A stretch of DNA of 64,000 bases, from the NCBI GenBank assembly GCA_019359505.1, contig JAHHHD010000005.1, positions 62,001 through 126,000 of the forward strand, read 5' to 3'. The notes beneath the pieces are model-generated. The model did no database searches, had not been told where the DNA came from, and saw nothing but the letters and a program-made list of their open reading frames with translations. The position numbers and the translations under genes are program-made. The stretch comes from Drouetiella hepatica Uher 2000/2452 (lineage in GTDB: Bacteria > Cyanobacteriota > Cyanobacteriia > Elainellales > Elainellaceae). Below are positions 1 through 8,859 of the stretch, one piece after another (the first letter of the stretch is position 1; the number at the start of each line of letters is the position of its first letter).

Positions 1-1
1 T

Positions 2-607
2 GACGTGCAGTGGATGACCGCAGGGGCGGGAGTCATCCATTCCGAAATGCCGGAGGCAGAATTTATCCGCACGGGTGGAAAACTCCACGGCATTCAGCTC
101 TGGGTTAATCTGCCCCAACAGGACAAAATGATGGCACCCCGCTACCAGGAAATTCCGTCAGCTCAAATTCCTGTCGCTCAAACCGAGGATGGTGCTGTCA
201 CCGTGCGGGTGATTGCAGGAGCAGCGCTGGGAGCAACGGCGGTGATTGAAACGCGCACGCCGATCGTCTATCTGCACTTCACGCTCCAGCCCGGTGCCAC
301 GATCGTCCAACCTATGCCCAAAGAATATAATGCCTTCGCCTATGTGCTGAATGGCTCTGGTTTGTTTGGTGCTGAGCAAGAGCCAGGTGACGATGGACAA
401 ATGGTGATCTTTGCGCAAGATGGCAACGAAGTGACGATTGCCAATCCTGCTGAAGCTCAACACCCCCTTGACCTGCTGCTGATTGCAGGCGTGCCTCTAA
501 ATGAGCCTGTGGTGCGCTATGGCCCTTTTGTGATGAACACTGAAGCCGAAATTATTCAAGCGATCGACGACTACCGAAATGGAAGGATGGGACATATCCA
601 TGCTTAA
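2..607 (+). CDS. Pirin family protein (5' end outside window)
   Basis: The reading frame is open from the first bases of the window and lacks a start, so the gene is truncated by the window edge rather than broken. The visible part begins with DVQWMTAGAGVIHSEMP, the conserved pirin cupin segment whose His and Glu help bind the metal. The C-terminal cupin half follows, with typical phrases such as YVLNGSG and LLLIAGVPLNEPVVRYGPFVMNT. Pirins are cytoplasmic bicupin proteins, some with quercetinase activity; the substrate here is unknown. The gene overlaps the next gene by 8 bp, which suggests co-transcription. Family assignment is firm, function is not. Confidence 0.9.
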   Translation, partial: DVQWMTAGAGVIHSEMPEAEFIRTGGKLHGIQLWVNLPQQDKMMAPRYQEIPSAQIPVAQTEDGAVTVRVIAGAALGATAVIETRTPIVYLHFTLQPGATIVQPMPKEYNAFAYVLNGSGLFGAEQEPGDDGQMVIFAQDGNEVTIANPAEAQHPLDLLLIAGVPLNEPVVRYGPFVMNTEAEIIQAIDDYRNGRMGHIHA

Positions 608-1016
608 TACACTGCAACATCGGATTAATCAACATCAGCTCTTGAGTCAGCTCCGCCTGAAGCTGCTGCGTCTGCACAAGCTATTGCTAGACACAGAGCG
701 AGTGACCTACGAGCAGGTGCGGGGGCAGGTTTCCAGGGGCGAACTGTTGCAACTCGTGATTAGTCACGATCAGTTTGCTTGGCTACACCCGCTCTCGGCA
801 CAGATTTTGCGCATTGATGAGCTGCTCCATGCAGATGAGCCGATTACGCCTGAGACGATCGCTGCTCTTGTTGTAGAGGTTCATACGCTGCTCACCCCAG
901 AAGAGCTAGGAGCAGAGTTTGCGATGAAGTACGATGCCGCATTGCAACGCAATCCCGATGTGGTGCTGGCTCATGCTGATGTGGTGACGCTGCTAGCTGC
1001 TAAAGCCCAGCGATAA
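600..1016 (+). CDS. Conserved hypothetical protein downstream of pirin
   Basis: This is a small soluble helical protein of 138 residues that I do not recognise. An in-frame ATG at 579 would extend it by seven residues, but the ATG at 600 is preferred because GGAAGG lies about 13 bases upstream and the product then starts MLNTLQHRINQH. It overlaps the pirin stop codon by 8 bp, so translation is probably coupled. The sequence is Leu/Ala/Glu-rich with no signal peptide, membrane segment or Cys. It could be a small regulatory partner of the pirin (inference from overlap only). Confidence 0.65.
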   Translation: MLNTLQHRINQHQLLSQLRLKLLRLHKLLLDTERVTYEQVRGQVSRGELLQLVISHDQFAWLHPLSAQILRIDELLHADEPITPETIAALVVEVHTLLTPEELGAEFAMKYDAALQRNPDVVLAHADVVTLLAAKAQR

Positions 1017-1176
1017 GGCAATTCTGCTCGTCCAGGTTAATTTAATCGGGACGAGCAGCTTCTGCAATGGACGAGAGCAAACCGCTTGAATCAGCAGAGC
1101 AGCGGCATTTGCAGAAGACGCAATCCTGCCAAAAGCATTCAATCTGCAAACTGCCTGACTGGATCGTCAAGGTTCA

Positions 1177-1392
1177 CTACAAGTCTTCTGGATGAGGCGG
1201 AGTTGGAAAGGTAGGACCAGGTTCAAGAGTGTTGGAATTTGTATTGGCGGAACCCTGTAGCACTCCCGAATGAAGCGATCGATCGTGAGTAACGTCTTCA
1301 CCACCTGCAATCTTGTTCAGATCTTGCTCACTCAGCGGTTCTTCATCAAGACCGTTATGGAGTGATTCATTGGGCTTATCTGAAGTAGACAT
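1177..1392 (-). CDS. Small peptide with double-glycine leader (bacteriocin-like precursor)
   Basis: This encodes a 71-residue peptide with an excellent Shine-Dalgarno (AGGAGGAG) just before the ATG. Residues 20-31 read LSEQDLNKIAGG, matching the consensus of double-glycine leaders cut by C39 peptidases of PCAT/HlyB-type ABC exporters. The leader would be 31 residues and the released part 40 residues, rich in Ser, Asn, Thr, His and Pro and without any Cys, so a lanthionine product is impossible. Comparable GG-motif secreted peptides in cyanobacteria include bacteriocin-like precursors and the EbfG biofilm proteins. No exporter or modification enzyme lies in the window, so the partner would be encoded elsewhere. 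Motif seen; secretion inferred. Confidence 0.7.
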   Translation of the reverse strand: MSTSDKPNESLHNGLDEEPLSEQDLNKIAGGEDVTHDRSLHSGVLQGSANTNSNTLEPGPTFPTPPHPEDL

Positions 1393-1542
1393 TGGACTCC
1401 TCCTGTATAGGTTGAGGGCAATTGCATGGCACTCAAGTTAGGTTAAATCAGATTATTTGGATGCTGCTCTAACTATGATCGAAAAGCGATCGGCAAAACA
1501 GGCTTTCAAATAATTCTGCTAGCTACGTGACATTTATTTTTA

Positions 1543-1645
1543 TAATACCAATTTAAGACCCAAACAGGGCGGATGATTTTCGAGAGCCGCGCTCTGCGCG
1601 GCTCTCGAAAATCATCCGTCGCCTCATCAAGTTGAATTGGTATAA
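1543..1645. repeat. Nested palindromic element (family C, MITE-like)
   Basis: The outer arms ATACCAATT (1546-1554) and AATTGGTAT (1635-1643) flank an inner perfect hairpin with 23 bp arms (1570-1592 and 1596-1618) and a 3-base loop. The nested architecture, short outer inverted repeat plus long inner hairpin, is the same as in the other intergenic elements of this window, although the sequence differs. It is probably a miniature non-autonomous element; it could also terminate transcription from either side. Confidence 0.7.
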
Positions 1646-1680
1646 GAATACTCGCCATCCAGCCATCCCGACCTAGCCAT

Positions 1681-1719
1681 TCCCCAACAGTACTCCCCAA
1701 CAGTATTCCCCAACAGTAT
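1681..1719. repeat. Tandem repeat, 13 bp x 3
   Basis: Three consecutive copies of TCCCCAACAGTAC/T. The unit length is not a multiple of three, and the array lies outside any credible gene. Confidence 0.85.
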
Positions 1720-1781
1720 CCACCTCTCAGCTCAACCCCAACTTTGACGGGTAAAATATTTGAACCGCCTGATCCTCATAC

Positions 1782-1829
1782 AAAGTTTTGGCAGCATAAA
1801 GTTTTGGCGGCATAAAGTTTTGACGACAC
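1782..1829. repeat. Tandem repeat, 16 bp x 3, upstream of Hsp70-like gene
   Basis: Three copies of AAAGTTTTGGCAGCAT with a few substitutions in the third. The array ends 34 bp before the start of the Hsp70-like gene and so may sit inside its promoter or 5' leader. Confidence 0.85.
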
Positions 1830-1863
1830 AATTCCAGAATAAGTATTTGGCACCTTAAAGCCT

Positions 1864-3459
1864 ATGGTTTACGCGATCGATTTTGGCACAAGCAATACGG
1901 TAGTGGTACGGTGGAATCCAGTCATGCAGCAGGCGGAAACCCTAGCGCTGGGAAATCTCTCGATTAAAATGGGGAACAATCCGCCTCTGATTCCGAGCTT
2001 GCTGTACGTCGAGGATGCGCTGAAAGGTGAAGTGATTGCGGGTCAGAAGGTACGCGATCGAGGTCTCGATCTGAGTAATACTCCCCGCTTTTTCCGTAAC
2101 GTCAAGCGCGGCATTGGTGCGGAAATTCAGGGCTTTTTACCAGAACTAGATGGACAGTCCGTAACGTTTGAACAGGCAGGGCAATGGTTCTTGAGAAGCG
2201 TGATTCAAGAGCTTCAGGCGCTTGATCCTAACCTCGATTCCCTGGTGTTTACGGTACCTGTAGATAGCTTTGAAGCCTATCGGCTGTGGCTGACGCAACT
2301 CTGTAAGTCTTTGCAGATTGAGCAGGTGCGGATGCTAGATGAGCCAACTGCTGCCGCATTGGGCTATGGATTAGAGCATCAGGGGACGCTGCTGGTTGTG
2401 GACTTTGGCGGCGGCACGCTGGATTTGTCGCTGGTGAAGCTGGAAAGCTCGGCCCAGGCAAGCCCTAAGCCTGTAGGATTTTTGCTAAAGTGGGGCAAAA
2501 AAATCCTGGAGGACTCGACCCAGCGACCGAAATTGGCGCGTGTGCTGGCAAAGGCAGGACAAAACTTGGGCGGAGCCGACATTGATAACTGGCTGGTCGA
2601 TTATTTTGCCCAAACTCAGGGGCTAAAGGTGTCGCCGCTGACATTGCGCCTTGCCGAACGGCTGAAGGTGCAGCTTTCTCAACAGCCGCAAGCCACAGAG
2701 ATCTATTTTAACGATGAAACCTTCGAGAGCTATGAGCTGCAATTAGACCGCGATCGCTTCACCGCCATCCTCCAGACTCATCAGTTTTTCGAGCGCCTCG
2801 ATGAATCCATGACTCAGGTGTTGCAGCAAGCTCAGCGCCAAGGGCTGACAGCTGATGATATTGATGCGGTGCTGCTGGTGGGCGGCACCGCCCAAATTCC
2901 GGCAATCAAAACCTGGATTGAGCAATACTTCCCGACTGAAAAGATTCGATCGGATAAACCCTTTGAGGCGATCGCTCAGGGCGCACTGCAAATTAGTCAG
3001 GGTATAGAGGTAAAGGATTATCTCTACCACAGCTACGGCATTCGCTTTTGGGATCGGCGCAATAATTGCCATGCTTGGCATCCCATTATCCAACCAGGGC
3101 AGCCTTACCCGATGCTCAACCCGGTTGAGCTGAGACTGGGTGCCTCTATAGAAAATCAGCCTAAGATTGAGCTGGTGATGGGTGAACTAGGAACAGAGGG
3201 GGATACCACTGAGGTGTACTTTGAGGGCGATCGTTTAGTGACTAGAAAAACAGCAGGTAAAAAACCTGTGGCGAAATCGCTAAACGAACAAAACGAGGGA
3301 CAAACGATCGCTCGACTTGACCCTCCAGGATTTCCAGGGAGCGATCGGGTAAAGGTCTTGTTTCGAGTTGATGAATCTCGTTTTCTAAGAATTACCGTCG
3401 AAGATATTTTAACTGCTCGAACGTTAATCGATAACTTCCCCGTGGTGCAGCTCAGTTAA
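1864..3459 (+). CDS. Hsp70-like (DnaK-related) ATPase
   Basis: The protein has 531 residues and starts with IDFGTSNT (residues 5-12), the phosphate-1 loop of the actin/Hsp70 fold. The phosphate-2 loop VVDFGGGTLD lies at 178-187 and the adenosine motif LLVGGTAQIPAI at 337-348. DEPTAAALGYGL at 159-170 is the Hsp70 connect-1 signature. The ATPase domain is therefore complete, but the C-terminal ~130 residues are shorter than and unlike a DnaK peptide-binding domain plus lid. It is a divergent cyanobacterial Hsp70 family member, not the general DnaK. No DnaJ or GrpE is adjacent. The gene converges with the L,D-transpeptidase gene, 7 bp between stops. Confidence 0.88.
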   Translation: MVYAIDFGTSNTVVVRWNPVMQQAETLALGNLSIKMGNNPPLIPSLLYVEDALKGEVIAGQKVRDRGLDLSNTPRFFRNVKRGIGAEIQGFLPELDGQSVTFEQAGQWFLRSVIQELQALDPNLDSLVFTVPVDSFEAYRLWLTQLCKSLQIEQVRMLDEPTAAALGYGLEHQGTLLVVDFGGGTLDLSLVKLESSAQASPKPVGFLLKWGKKILEDSTQRPKLARVLAKAGQNLGGADIDNWLVDYFAQTQGLKVSPLTLRLAERLKVQLSQQPQATEIYFNDETFESYELQLDRDRFTAILQTHQFFERLDESMTQVLQQAQRQGLTADDIDAVLLVGGTAQIPAIKTWIEQYFPTEKIRSDKPFEAIAQGALQISQGIEVKDYLYHSYGIRFWDRRNNCHAWHPIIQPGQPYPMLNPVELRLGASIENQPKIELVMGELGTEGDTTEVYFEGDRLVTRKTAGKKPVAKSLNEQNEGQTIARLDPPGFPGSDRVKVLFRVDESRFLRITVEDILTARTLIDNFPVVQLS

Positions 3460-3466
3460 TCATGCG

Positions 3467-3982
3467 CTAGTCACGCACGACAACCGGAGTTCCCACTGAT
3501 GCCCAGTTAAATAGCCACCGCGCATGATCAACGGCAACATTGACGCAGCCATGGCTGACCGGAGTGCCAAAGTTCCGATGCCAGTAGGCTCCATGGATCG
3601 CATAACCGCCATCATAGTACATCGTATAGGGGACATCAGGCACATCATAGTCATCGCCCTGCATCCGGGTGACGCGCAGCTTATCTTCGATCGCGAAGGT
3701 ACCCGTTAGCGTCGGGTGTTTGTCGGTACCCGTAGAGACAATAACGGCATAGACGGGCACGTTACCTTCCCAGGCAACTAGGCGTTGAGTTGTCACATTA
3801 ACTTCAATCCAACGATCGCCCGACTGCCGCAGACTAGCAATTTCCTGGGCTACACCCTGCGCCTGTACCGGAGGCGTAAGGCTGCTCACCCAAATCTCTG
3901 GCATTCCCAACGCCAAGCCCAGCACTGCTCCGCCACCCCAAAGGCTCAATTGATATAAGCGCTTACATACCTGACGATTCAT
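3467..3982 (-). CDS. L,D-transpeptidase (YkuD domain), secreted or membrane-anchored
   Basis: A 171-residue protein with an N-terminal hydrophobic segment (about residues 11-27) followed by VQAQG, suggesting a cleaved signal peptide or an anchor. The YkuD domain spans about 57-170. The catalytic signature is seen as H130-GAYWH, then S143-H-G-C146-VN; Cys146 is the expected nucleophile. L,D-transpeptidases make 3-3 cross-links in peptidoglycan or attach proteins to it in the periplasm. The gene is a single minus-strand unit, with element B1 upstream. Family assignment is firm; which reaction it catalyses is unknown. Confidence 0.93.
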   Translation of the reverse strand: MNRQVCKRLYQLSLWGGGAVLGLALGMPEIWVSSLTPPVQAQGVAQEIASLRQSGDRWIEVNVTTQRLVAWEGNVPVYAVIVSTGTDKHPTLTGTFAIEDKLRVTRMQGDDYDVPDVPYTMYYDGGYAIHGAYWHRNFGTPVSHGCVNVAVDHARWLFNWASVGTPVVVRD

Positions 3983-4363
3983 GACTTCACCTAAAAACTT
4001 TTTGCTTAAAAACTTTTCGTCCGAAAAACAGTCGTGGTATTCCGGTATAGCGCTACGCGCTTAGACCCAATGAGTTATTTTTTGAGCGCGGCGCTCAAAA
4101 AATAACTCGTCTTAACTCAATTACGTAATGCCATAATGACTTTTGAGGACTACCCAAACACTGTGACTGTCTTAAGTTATTTGTGCCCAAAGTAGATAAG
4201 CCCGTAGCACAACGACAGGAAATTGTTCTACGCTTCACCCCAGATAGCTCTAGATATAGCAGCAACTACAGGCTGAGCGAAATGGGTTTCATACAATCAA
4301 TTAGAAAGTAGAGTAAATCTTCATGATTAATGGAAATGGTGTATGGATACTCTAATCTGCTGT
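3983..4363. other. Intergenic region with element B1
   Basis: It lies between two minus-strand genes. Apart from the MITE-like element at 4046-4135 and a local direct repeat of the form TTAAAAACTTTT near 3991-4020, no coding or RNA signal is apparent. The stretch 4136-4363 is AT-rich and probably contains the end of the upstream transcript. Confidence 0.5.
4046..4135. repeat. MITE-like element, family B copy 1
   Basis: It begins TATAGCGCTACGCGCTTAGA and ends CGTAATGCCATA, so the ends form an imperfect inverted repeat starting with TAT. An inner hairpin has 18 bp perfect arms (4072-4089 and 4091-4108) built around GAGTTATTTTTTGAG. A second copy with the same ends and the same inner arm start lies at 60245-60346, in the opposite orientation. 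Confidence 0.85.
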
Positions 4364-5671
4364 TCATCTGCCTAACGCTAAATCAAGCCGCTGCTGGGCA
4401 GTGTTTAGCGCCGCCTCTGGCGTACTTTTTTGTAAGAGAACCGATTCGATCGCCCGACCCAAGTTCTCAGAAACGCGATTGTAGCCGGGAAAGATGGGGC
4501 GCGATCGCCCATACTTTGCCTGTTGCAGAAAGACGTTTAGCACAGGCTGTTTGGCAATGAACTCCTGATAGGCAGGGCTTTGACGAGACTTGAGGTTGAC
4601 GGGCAGGTAGCCTGTGCCCAGCGCCCACTCCGTCTGAAACGATTCGCTGAGGACATACTCGGCGAAGACTTGCGATGCCTGCTCTTCGGCGATCGTAGTT
4701 TTGAAGATAAACAAATTTTCTCCCCCGATGCTGGTCGCAGGTTTCATGCCTATGGGGATAGGCATGACGGCATAATCAATTCCTGTGTCCTGCAACTGTC
4801 CGAGCGTCCAAGGGCCTGTAATCTGCATGGCGACTTTGCCCGACAGGAAACCGTCTAGCTCGTAGCCCCGCTCAGGTTGGGAAAGAACAGCCGAACCTTC
4901 ACTAATCAAATCTTGCCAGAGTTGCAGGGCAGCGATCGCCCCCGAATTGTCAAGCTGGACTTGAGTTGAGGCGTTCTGTAGGTCTTGCGCCACTAATTCG
5001 CCACCGCCGCTCCACATGAAGGGCAGCCAGGTGAATACCGTCCATTCCCCTTTGCCTAGGGGCAGCACTATTCCGTGCTGATTTTTTTCAGGAATCGTGA
5101 GCTTCTGGGCGACCCGTCGCAGATCATCCCAGGTTTTGGGAATCTCTGTCACTCCAGCGGCTTGAAATAGGCTAGGACGATAAAAAATGCCGACATTATT
5201 GACATCAAAGGGGATTGCCCAGGTGTGACCTTCCAGAGCGATCGCTTCCTGCAATGCCGGATCAATTTCAGCCTTCACGGGGCTGCGATCGAGCCAATCT
5301 TCCAGCGGCCGGATGGCATCAAGCTCCACAAGCTGTCCGGTGATCATGGGCGCATACCACAGCATATTGGGCGGCGCGTTGCCGACCACAGCCGAGAGAA
5401 TCTTGGGTATCTGCTGGTCGCCTTGCCCAACGTAAAGCGATTCCACTTGAATTTGCGGATGAGCCTGGTTGAATCGATCCACCAATTTTTGCAGCACATC
5501 TCGATTGGGGGGCGGATTCACGCCGTGCCAGAGGGTGAGGTGAACTGTGTTGGGATCAGTAGGGTTGAGAGCTTTGCCCGAATCAGCCTGACAGGCTAAG
5601 AGTCCCAGGAGGCAGGCATTCAGAAAAATCACGAAGAAAACTTGCCTAAAGACTCCTAACTTTTTCACCAT
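4364..5671 (-). CDS. ABC transporter sugar-type substrate-binding lipoprotein
   Basis: A 435-residue extracellular solute-binding protein of family 1 (the UgpB/MalE-like group). The N-terminus is a lipoprotein signal peptide with lipobox LLAC ending at Cys27. Family motifs include LTLWHGVNPP near residue 50, FYRPSLF, PKTWDDLRRVAQKL and the GKVAMQITGPW segment. It should bind a carbohydrate or polyol in the periplasm and deliver it to a membrane permease. No permease or ATPase lies next to it, so the partners are elsewhere; the ligand cannot be read from sequence. It starts about 65 bp before the end of the chemotaxis operon on the same strand. Confidence 0.9.
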   Translation of the reverse strand: MVKKLGVFRQVFFVIFLNACLLGLLACQADSGKALNPTDPNTVHLTLWHGVNPPPNRDVLQKLVDRFNQAHPQIQVESLYVGQGDQQIPKILSAVVGNAPPNMLWYAPMITGQLVELDAIRPLEDWLDRSPVKAEIDPALQEAIALEGHTWAIPFDVNNVGIFYRPSLFQAAGVTEIPKTWDDLRRVAQKLTIPEKNQHGIVLPLGKGEWTVFTWLPFMWSGGGELVAQDLQNASTQVQLDNSGAIAALQLWQDLISEGSAVLSQPERGYELDGFLSGKVAMQITGPWTLGQLQDTGIDYAVMPIPIGMKPATSIGGENLFIFKTTIAEEQASQVFAEYVLSESFQTEWALGTGYLPVNLKSRQSPAYQEFIAKQPVLNVFLQQAKYGRSRPIFPGYNRVSENLGRAIESVLLQKSTPEAALNTAQQRLDLALGR

Positions 5672-5735
5672 GTTGCCGTTAATTTAGACTCTGCTTTAAC
5701 AGCATAATTGCAGCCAGCAGCAAGGAACGAATTCA

Positions 5736-8700
5736 TTAGGCTAGAGCTAAATCCACCATTTTTTCTAGAGTCTGAAGCAGCATTTGCTCATTATAGGGCT
5801 TGGAGAAATAGGCATCTGCTCCCAGATTTTCGGCGATTTGACGGTGCTTGCGGCTGCTGCGAGAAGTTAGCATGGCAACCGGAATTTGACTAAAGGCAGG
5901 ATCAGATTTGAACCGCGCTAAAAAGCCGTAGCCATCCAGTCGAGGCATTTCGATATCGCAAAAGACAGCCTGAATCTTCAGACCCGCCGTGAGCTTATCG
6001 ATCGCATCCTGACCATCCTTGGCTTGAGCCACCTGATAGCCTGCTTTTTGCAGCGTCAGAGCCAAGAAACGGCGCACGTTAATGGAATCATCGATGATCA
6101 GCACCGTGGGTCTCCGTTCTGAGGCAGGTTGTAGCAGATTGCTGGCTTCAGCTTGCGCAGAAGACTCTGGGATCAGGTGCCGCTGATAGCTCGAAATCCA
6201 GTGCAACAGCTCTGAGGTACTGACCAACGGCACCACGCGACCATCTCCCAAAATCGTGCAGTTGGCGAAACCGGGCGGTAGAGGCAGTCCGCCTTCCACC
6301 TTGCGGATAGCGACCTCCTGCTCTCCCCAACAGCGATCGACCTGTAGCCCAATTTTACGATCGCCTTGTTGAACTACCAGCACGGTCGGGACGCTGATAG
6401 TCGTCGGCAACTCCATCTCGTCAAACTGACGAGGACGGTGAAACTTGAGCCATTGAGCAAGGTGAACAAGCTGCACAATCACGCCATTTTTAGAAAAGGC
6501 TTCACCGCTGGGCGTGTGCAAAATAGCTTCAGGCTGCAATACCAGCGTTTCTTCAATGACATCAATAGGGAAGGCAAGGGGCATCTGCTTGCATTCAGCC
6601 AATAAAACACGAGTGACCGACAGCGCAAAGGGAACCGAGAGCGTGAAAGTAGTGCCCACTCCCGGATGGGTGCTGACCGTGATGCTACCCTGAATTTGTT
6701 TCAGGCGATCGCGCACGACATCCATCCCCACGCCGCGTCCTGAAAGAGCGGTCACTTGGCTACTCGTGCTAAATCCGGGTTCAAAGATCAGAGAAACTAG
6801 CTCTTCATCGGTGGCGGTTGCCAGCAGGCTTTGGTCAAGACCCATCTGACCCGCACGAGATCGAATCTTATCCACGGCGATACCCTCGCCATCATCGCGA
6901 ACGGTAATCACCATGCGATTTTTTTGCCGCACAGCGCGAATTTCTATTGTGCCTTTATCTGGCTTATTGCGTTTTTTCCGAATCTCAGGCATTTCGATTC
7001 CATGATCAAATGCATTCCGAATCAAGTGCATCAACGGTTCACTGAGAGATTCAAGAATATTGCGATCGACCAAGGTATTTTCGCCATAAGTTTGCAATTC
7101 TACGAGCTTGCCATACTGCAATGACATTTCTCGTACCGATCGGGGAAATCGATCGATGACATCTGAGAGGGGTCGCATCCGAATTTGGCTCAATTTTCTT
7201 TGCAACTGCTGCGCGGTTTTATTGAGTTCGCGCGCGGCCATATCCGTGTCTTCTAATGTTAAATCCAGGTCATTATTGGCTTCCTGAATCTGGACGATCG
7301 TTTCCATCACTTCTTGAGACAAGAGATGGGTCTCATCATATTGATCCATTTCAAGCAGGTCAAAGCCGTTCGACTCGATAAGCTTGACGGGCTGAGAGGG
7401 TGCAAAATCAGTATCCCCAGCGGGCAGAAGTGCTGGCTGCTTCTGAGTCGGATCTACCCTAAACTCTCCACCCGACGACCGGACCATTTGGTCATAGGCA
7501 TCTCGAAGCTGGGTGTTCGATCGTTCTAAAAACTCAATGCGATCGCCTAAGGCGCGGAGCAGACTACGCGATCGGCTGAGATTGAGATTCAATCCGCTGC
7601 GGGCAATCAGCAGTTCACCCAATAGATCATTCAAATGATCAAGATGCTTAACGGGAACCCGAACTGAGTTTTCCTGAGTCTCTTTAGCAGGTTCTTTGGC
7701 AGATTCTTTAGGAAAACTAGACGTAATACCGATCTCAAATCTTTGAAAATCGGCATCTTGTTCTGACTCTGCTGGCGGCTGTCTTGATGGGTTAGAGCTT
7801 GATGGGCTAGAGCTTGACGGGTTAGAGCTTGATGGGTTAGAGCTTGACGGGCTAGGACTAAAGATCAGCTGATCTAGCACTGAGGGAGTCGCTGGGGATG
7901 AGGCACTTTCCGACAACTCATCGGCTGAAGCCTCTAATAAAATTTCTGGAATCGAAAATTCTACGATCGAAGGCTGACTCAGCTCAGCCGCAAGAAATTC
8001 TTCCACAGCTATCGGTACTGGCTCTGTTGAAAGGCTAGAAACAGAGGATGCATCTGTAAAGCCCTCTAACTCGGTAGGCAGCAAGTCGAGATGCCCTGAA
8101 AAAACCAGGGCTTGCGATCGCCGCCATGCCTGAAGCGCTGCTTCTGCCAACACTTCAAGCCGCTCTGGAGGAGAAGCTTCTAAGTGCTGCAAAATGGATT
8201 CGCAGAGGGCAGTGAATCTCTGAAGTTGCAGCATTTCACCCAGCGCCGCTAGTTCCTCGGCTAACGTTCCTAACGCAGAATGTAACGGTTCGGTGAGTTG
8301 CCCATTTTGACCATCTAGCAAAGTCTCTAGCTGCTGTAAACAGCTCTCCACCTCTGTCTCAAACAGCAGGGGAACAACGTCTTGCCCTTCTTCCATCCCC
8401 AGGATCGATCGCGCATCTTCGTCATCGGGATCGCCCAGACGATCGTGAAGCTGATCAAACACCGGAGTCACTTGGGCTGCGATCACCTGCCAATCAACCG
8501 ATTCATCGGATAGCTCTAGGCGATCGGAGGTCAGCACATGCCCCAAATTGCCCACGGCATTGAGCAGGAGACCCTCTAGTTCTGCGTCGATCTCAACCTC
8601 GCGCTGAATTTTTAGAACTTTCAAACCATCTTCTAGCCGATGGGCGAGCTGATTGAGCAGTTGGAATCCCATCATGCCAGCACCGCCTTTAATGGAATGG

Positions 8701-8843
8701 GCGGCTCGTAATGCAACATTGATACTTTCAATATCCACTCGGCAATCTGCAATACCCAAAAATGTGGTTTCTAGCGTCTCCAGATATTCTTGCGCTTCGT
8801 CTAGAAACTGATGTTGAATTTCCCGCTCTCGCTCATCTTTCAT
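5736..8843 (-). CDS. pixL: Hybrid CheA-type histidine kinase with receiver (PixL-like)
   Basis: The protein has 1035 residues. An Hpt domain at 1-125 carries phospho-acceptor His49 in AAHSIKGGAGM. A long variable region follows and includes a Ser/Pro/Asn tract (about 319-345) encoded by 15 bp DNA repeats. The dimerisation domain starts near 385 (VRVPVKHLDHLNDLLGEL). The ATPase domain has the N box HLIRNAFDHGIE (606-617), the G1 box RDDGEGI (649-655) and SGRGVGMDVV (701 on). A CheW-like domain spans about 735-885, and a C-terminal receiver has Asp963 and Lys1015. No CheY-binding P2 domain is evident. It is the last gene of the operon, 16 bp after the MCP gene, and should pass the receptor signal to the CheY-like proteins. 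Confidence 0.93.
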   Translation of the reverse strand: MKDEREREIQHQFLDEAQEYLETLETTFLGIADCRVDIESINVALRAAHSIKGGAGMMGFQLLNQLAHRLEDGLKVLKIQREVEIDAELEGLLLNAVGNLGHVLTSDRLELSDESVDWQVIAAQVTPVFDQLHDRLGDPDDEDARSILGMEEGQDVVPLLFETEVESCLQQLETLLDGQNGQLTEPLHSALGTLAEELAALGEMLQLQRFTALCESILQHLEASPPERLEVLAEAALQAWRRSQALVFSGHLDLLPTELEGFTDASSVSSLSTEPVPIAVEEFLAAELSQPSIVEFSIPEILLEASADELSESASSPATPSVLDQLIFSPSPSSSNPSSSNPSSSSPSSSNPSRQPPAESEQDADFQRFEIGITSSFPKESAKEPAKETQENSVRVPVKHLDHLNDLLGELLIARSGLNLNLSRSRSLLRALGDRIEFLERSNTQLRDAYDQMVRSSGGEFRVDPTQKQPALLPAGDTDFAPSQPVKLIESNGFDLLEMDQYDETHLLSQEVMETIVQIQEANNDLDLTLEDTDMAARELNKTAQQLQRKLSQIRMRPLSDVIDRFPRSVREMSLQYGKLVELQTYGENTLVDRNILESLSEPLMHLIRNAFDHGIEMPEIRKKRNKPDKGTIEIRAVRQKNRMVITVRDDGEGIAVDKIRSRAGQMGLDQSLLATATDEELVSLIFEPGFSTSSQVTALSGRGVGMDVVRDRLKQIQGSITVSTHPGVGTTFTLSVPFALSVTRVLLAECKQMPLAFPIDVIEETLVLQPEAILHTPSGEAFSKNGVIVQLVHLAQWLKFHRPRQFDEMELPTTISVPTVLVVQQGDRKIGLQVDRCWGEQEVAIRKVEGGLPLPPGFANCTILGDGRVVPLVSTSELLHWISSYQRHLIPESSAQAEASNLLQPASERRPTVLIIDDSINVRRFLALTLQKAGYQVAQAKDGQDAIDKLTAGLKIQAVFCDIEMPRLDGYGFLARFKSDPAFSQIPVAMLTSRSSRKHRQIAENLGADAYFSKPYNEQMLLQTLEKMVDLALA
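7789..7857. repeat. In-frame 15 bp tandem repeat in CheA linker
   Basis: About 4.6 copies of a 15 bp unit (GGGTTAGAGCTTGAT and close variants on the plus strand) encode repeated Ser-Ser-Asn/Ser-Pro-Ser in the linker between the Hpt and dimerisation domains. Copy number could vary without breaking the frame. Confidence 0.9.
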
Positions 8844-8859
8844 GTTAGTTTCCTAATTC

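Larger units (their letters stand above)
1393..1863. other. Intergenic region with hairpin and tandem repeats
   Basis: This is the divergent region between the GG-leader peptide and the Hsp70-like gene. It holds one large palindromic element (1543-1645) and two short tandem arrays: a 13 bp unit three times at 1681-1719 and a 16 bp unit three times at 1782-1829, the latter ending 34 bp before the Hsp70-like start. The apparent minus-strand ORF at 1506-1700 runs through the palindrome and is not believed. No promoter was identified with confidence. Confidence 0.6.

Noticed and set aside
1506-1700. Minus-strand ORF of 64 codons
   Set aside because: It is read through both arms of the palindrome at 1543-1645, so its peptide is a by-product of the repeat; no ribosome binding site.
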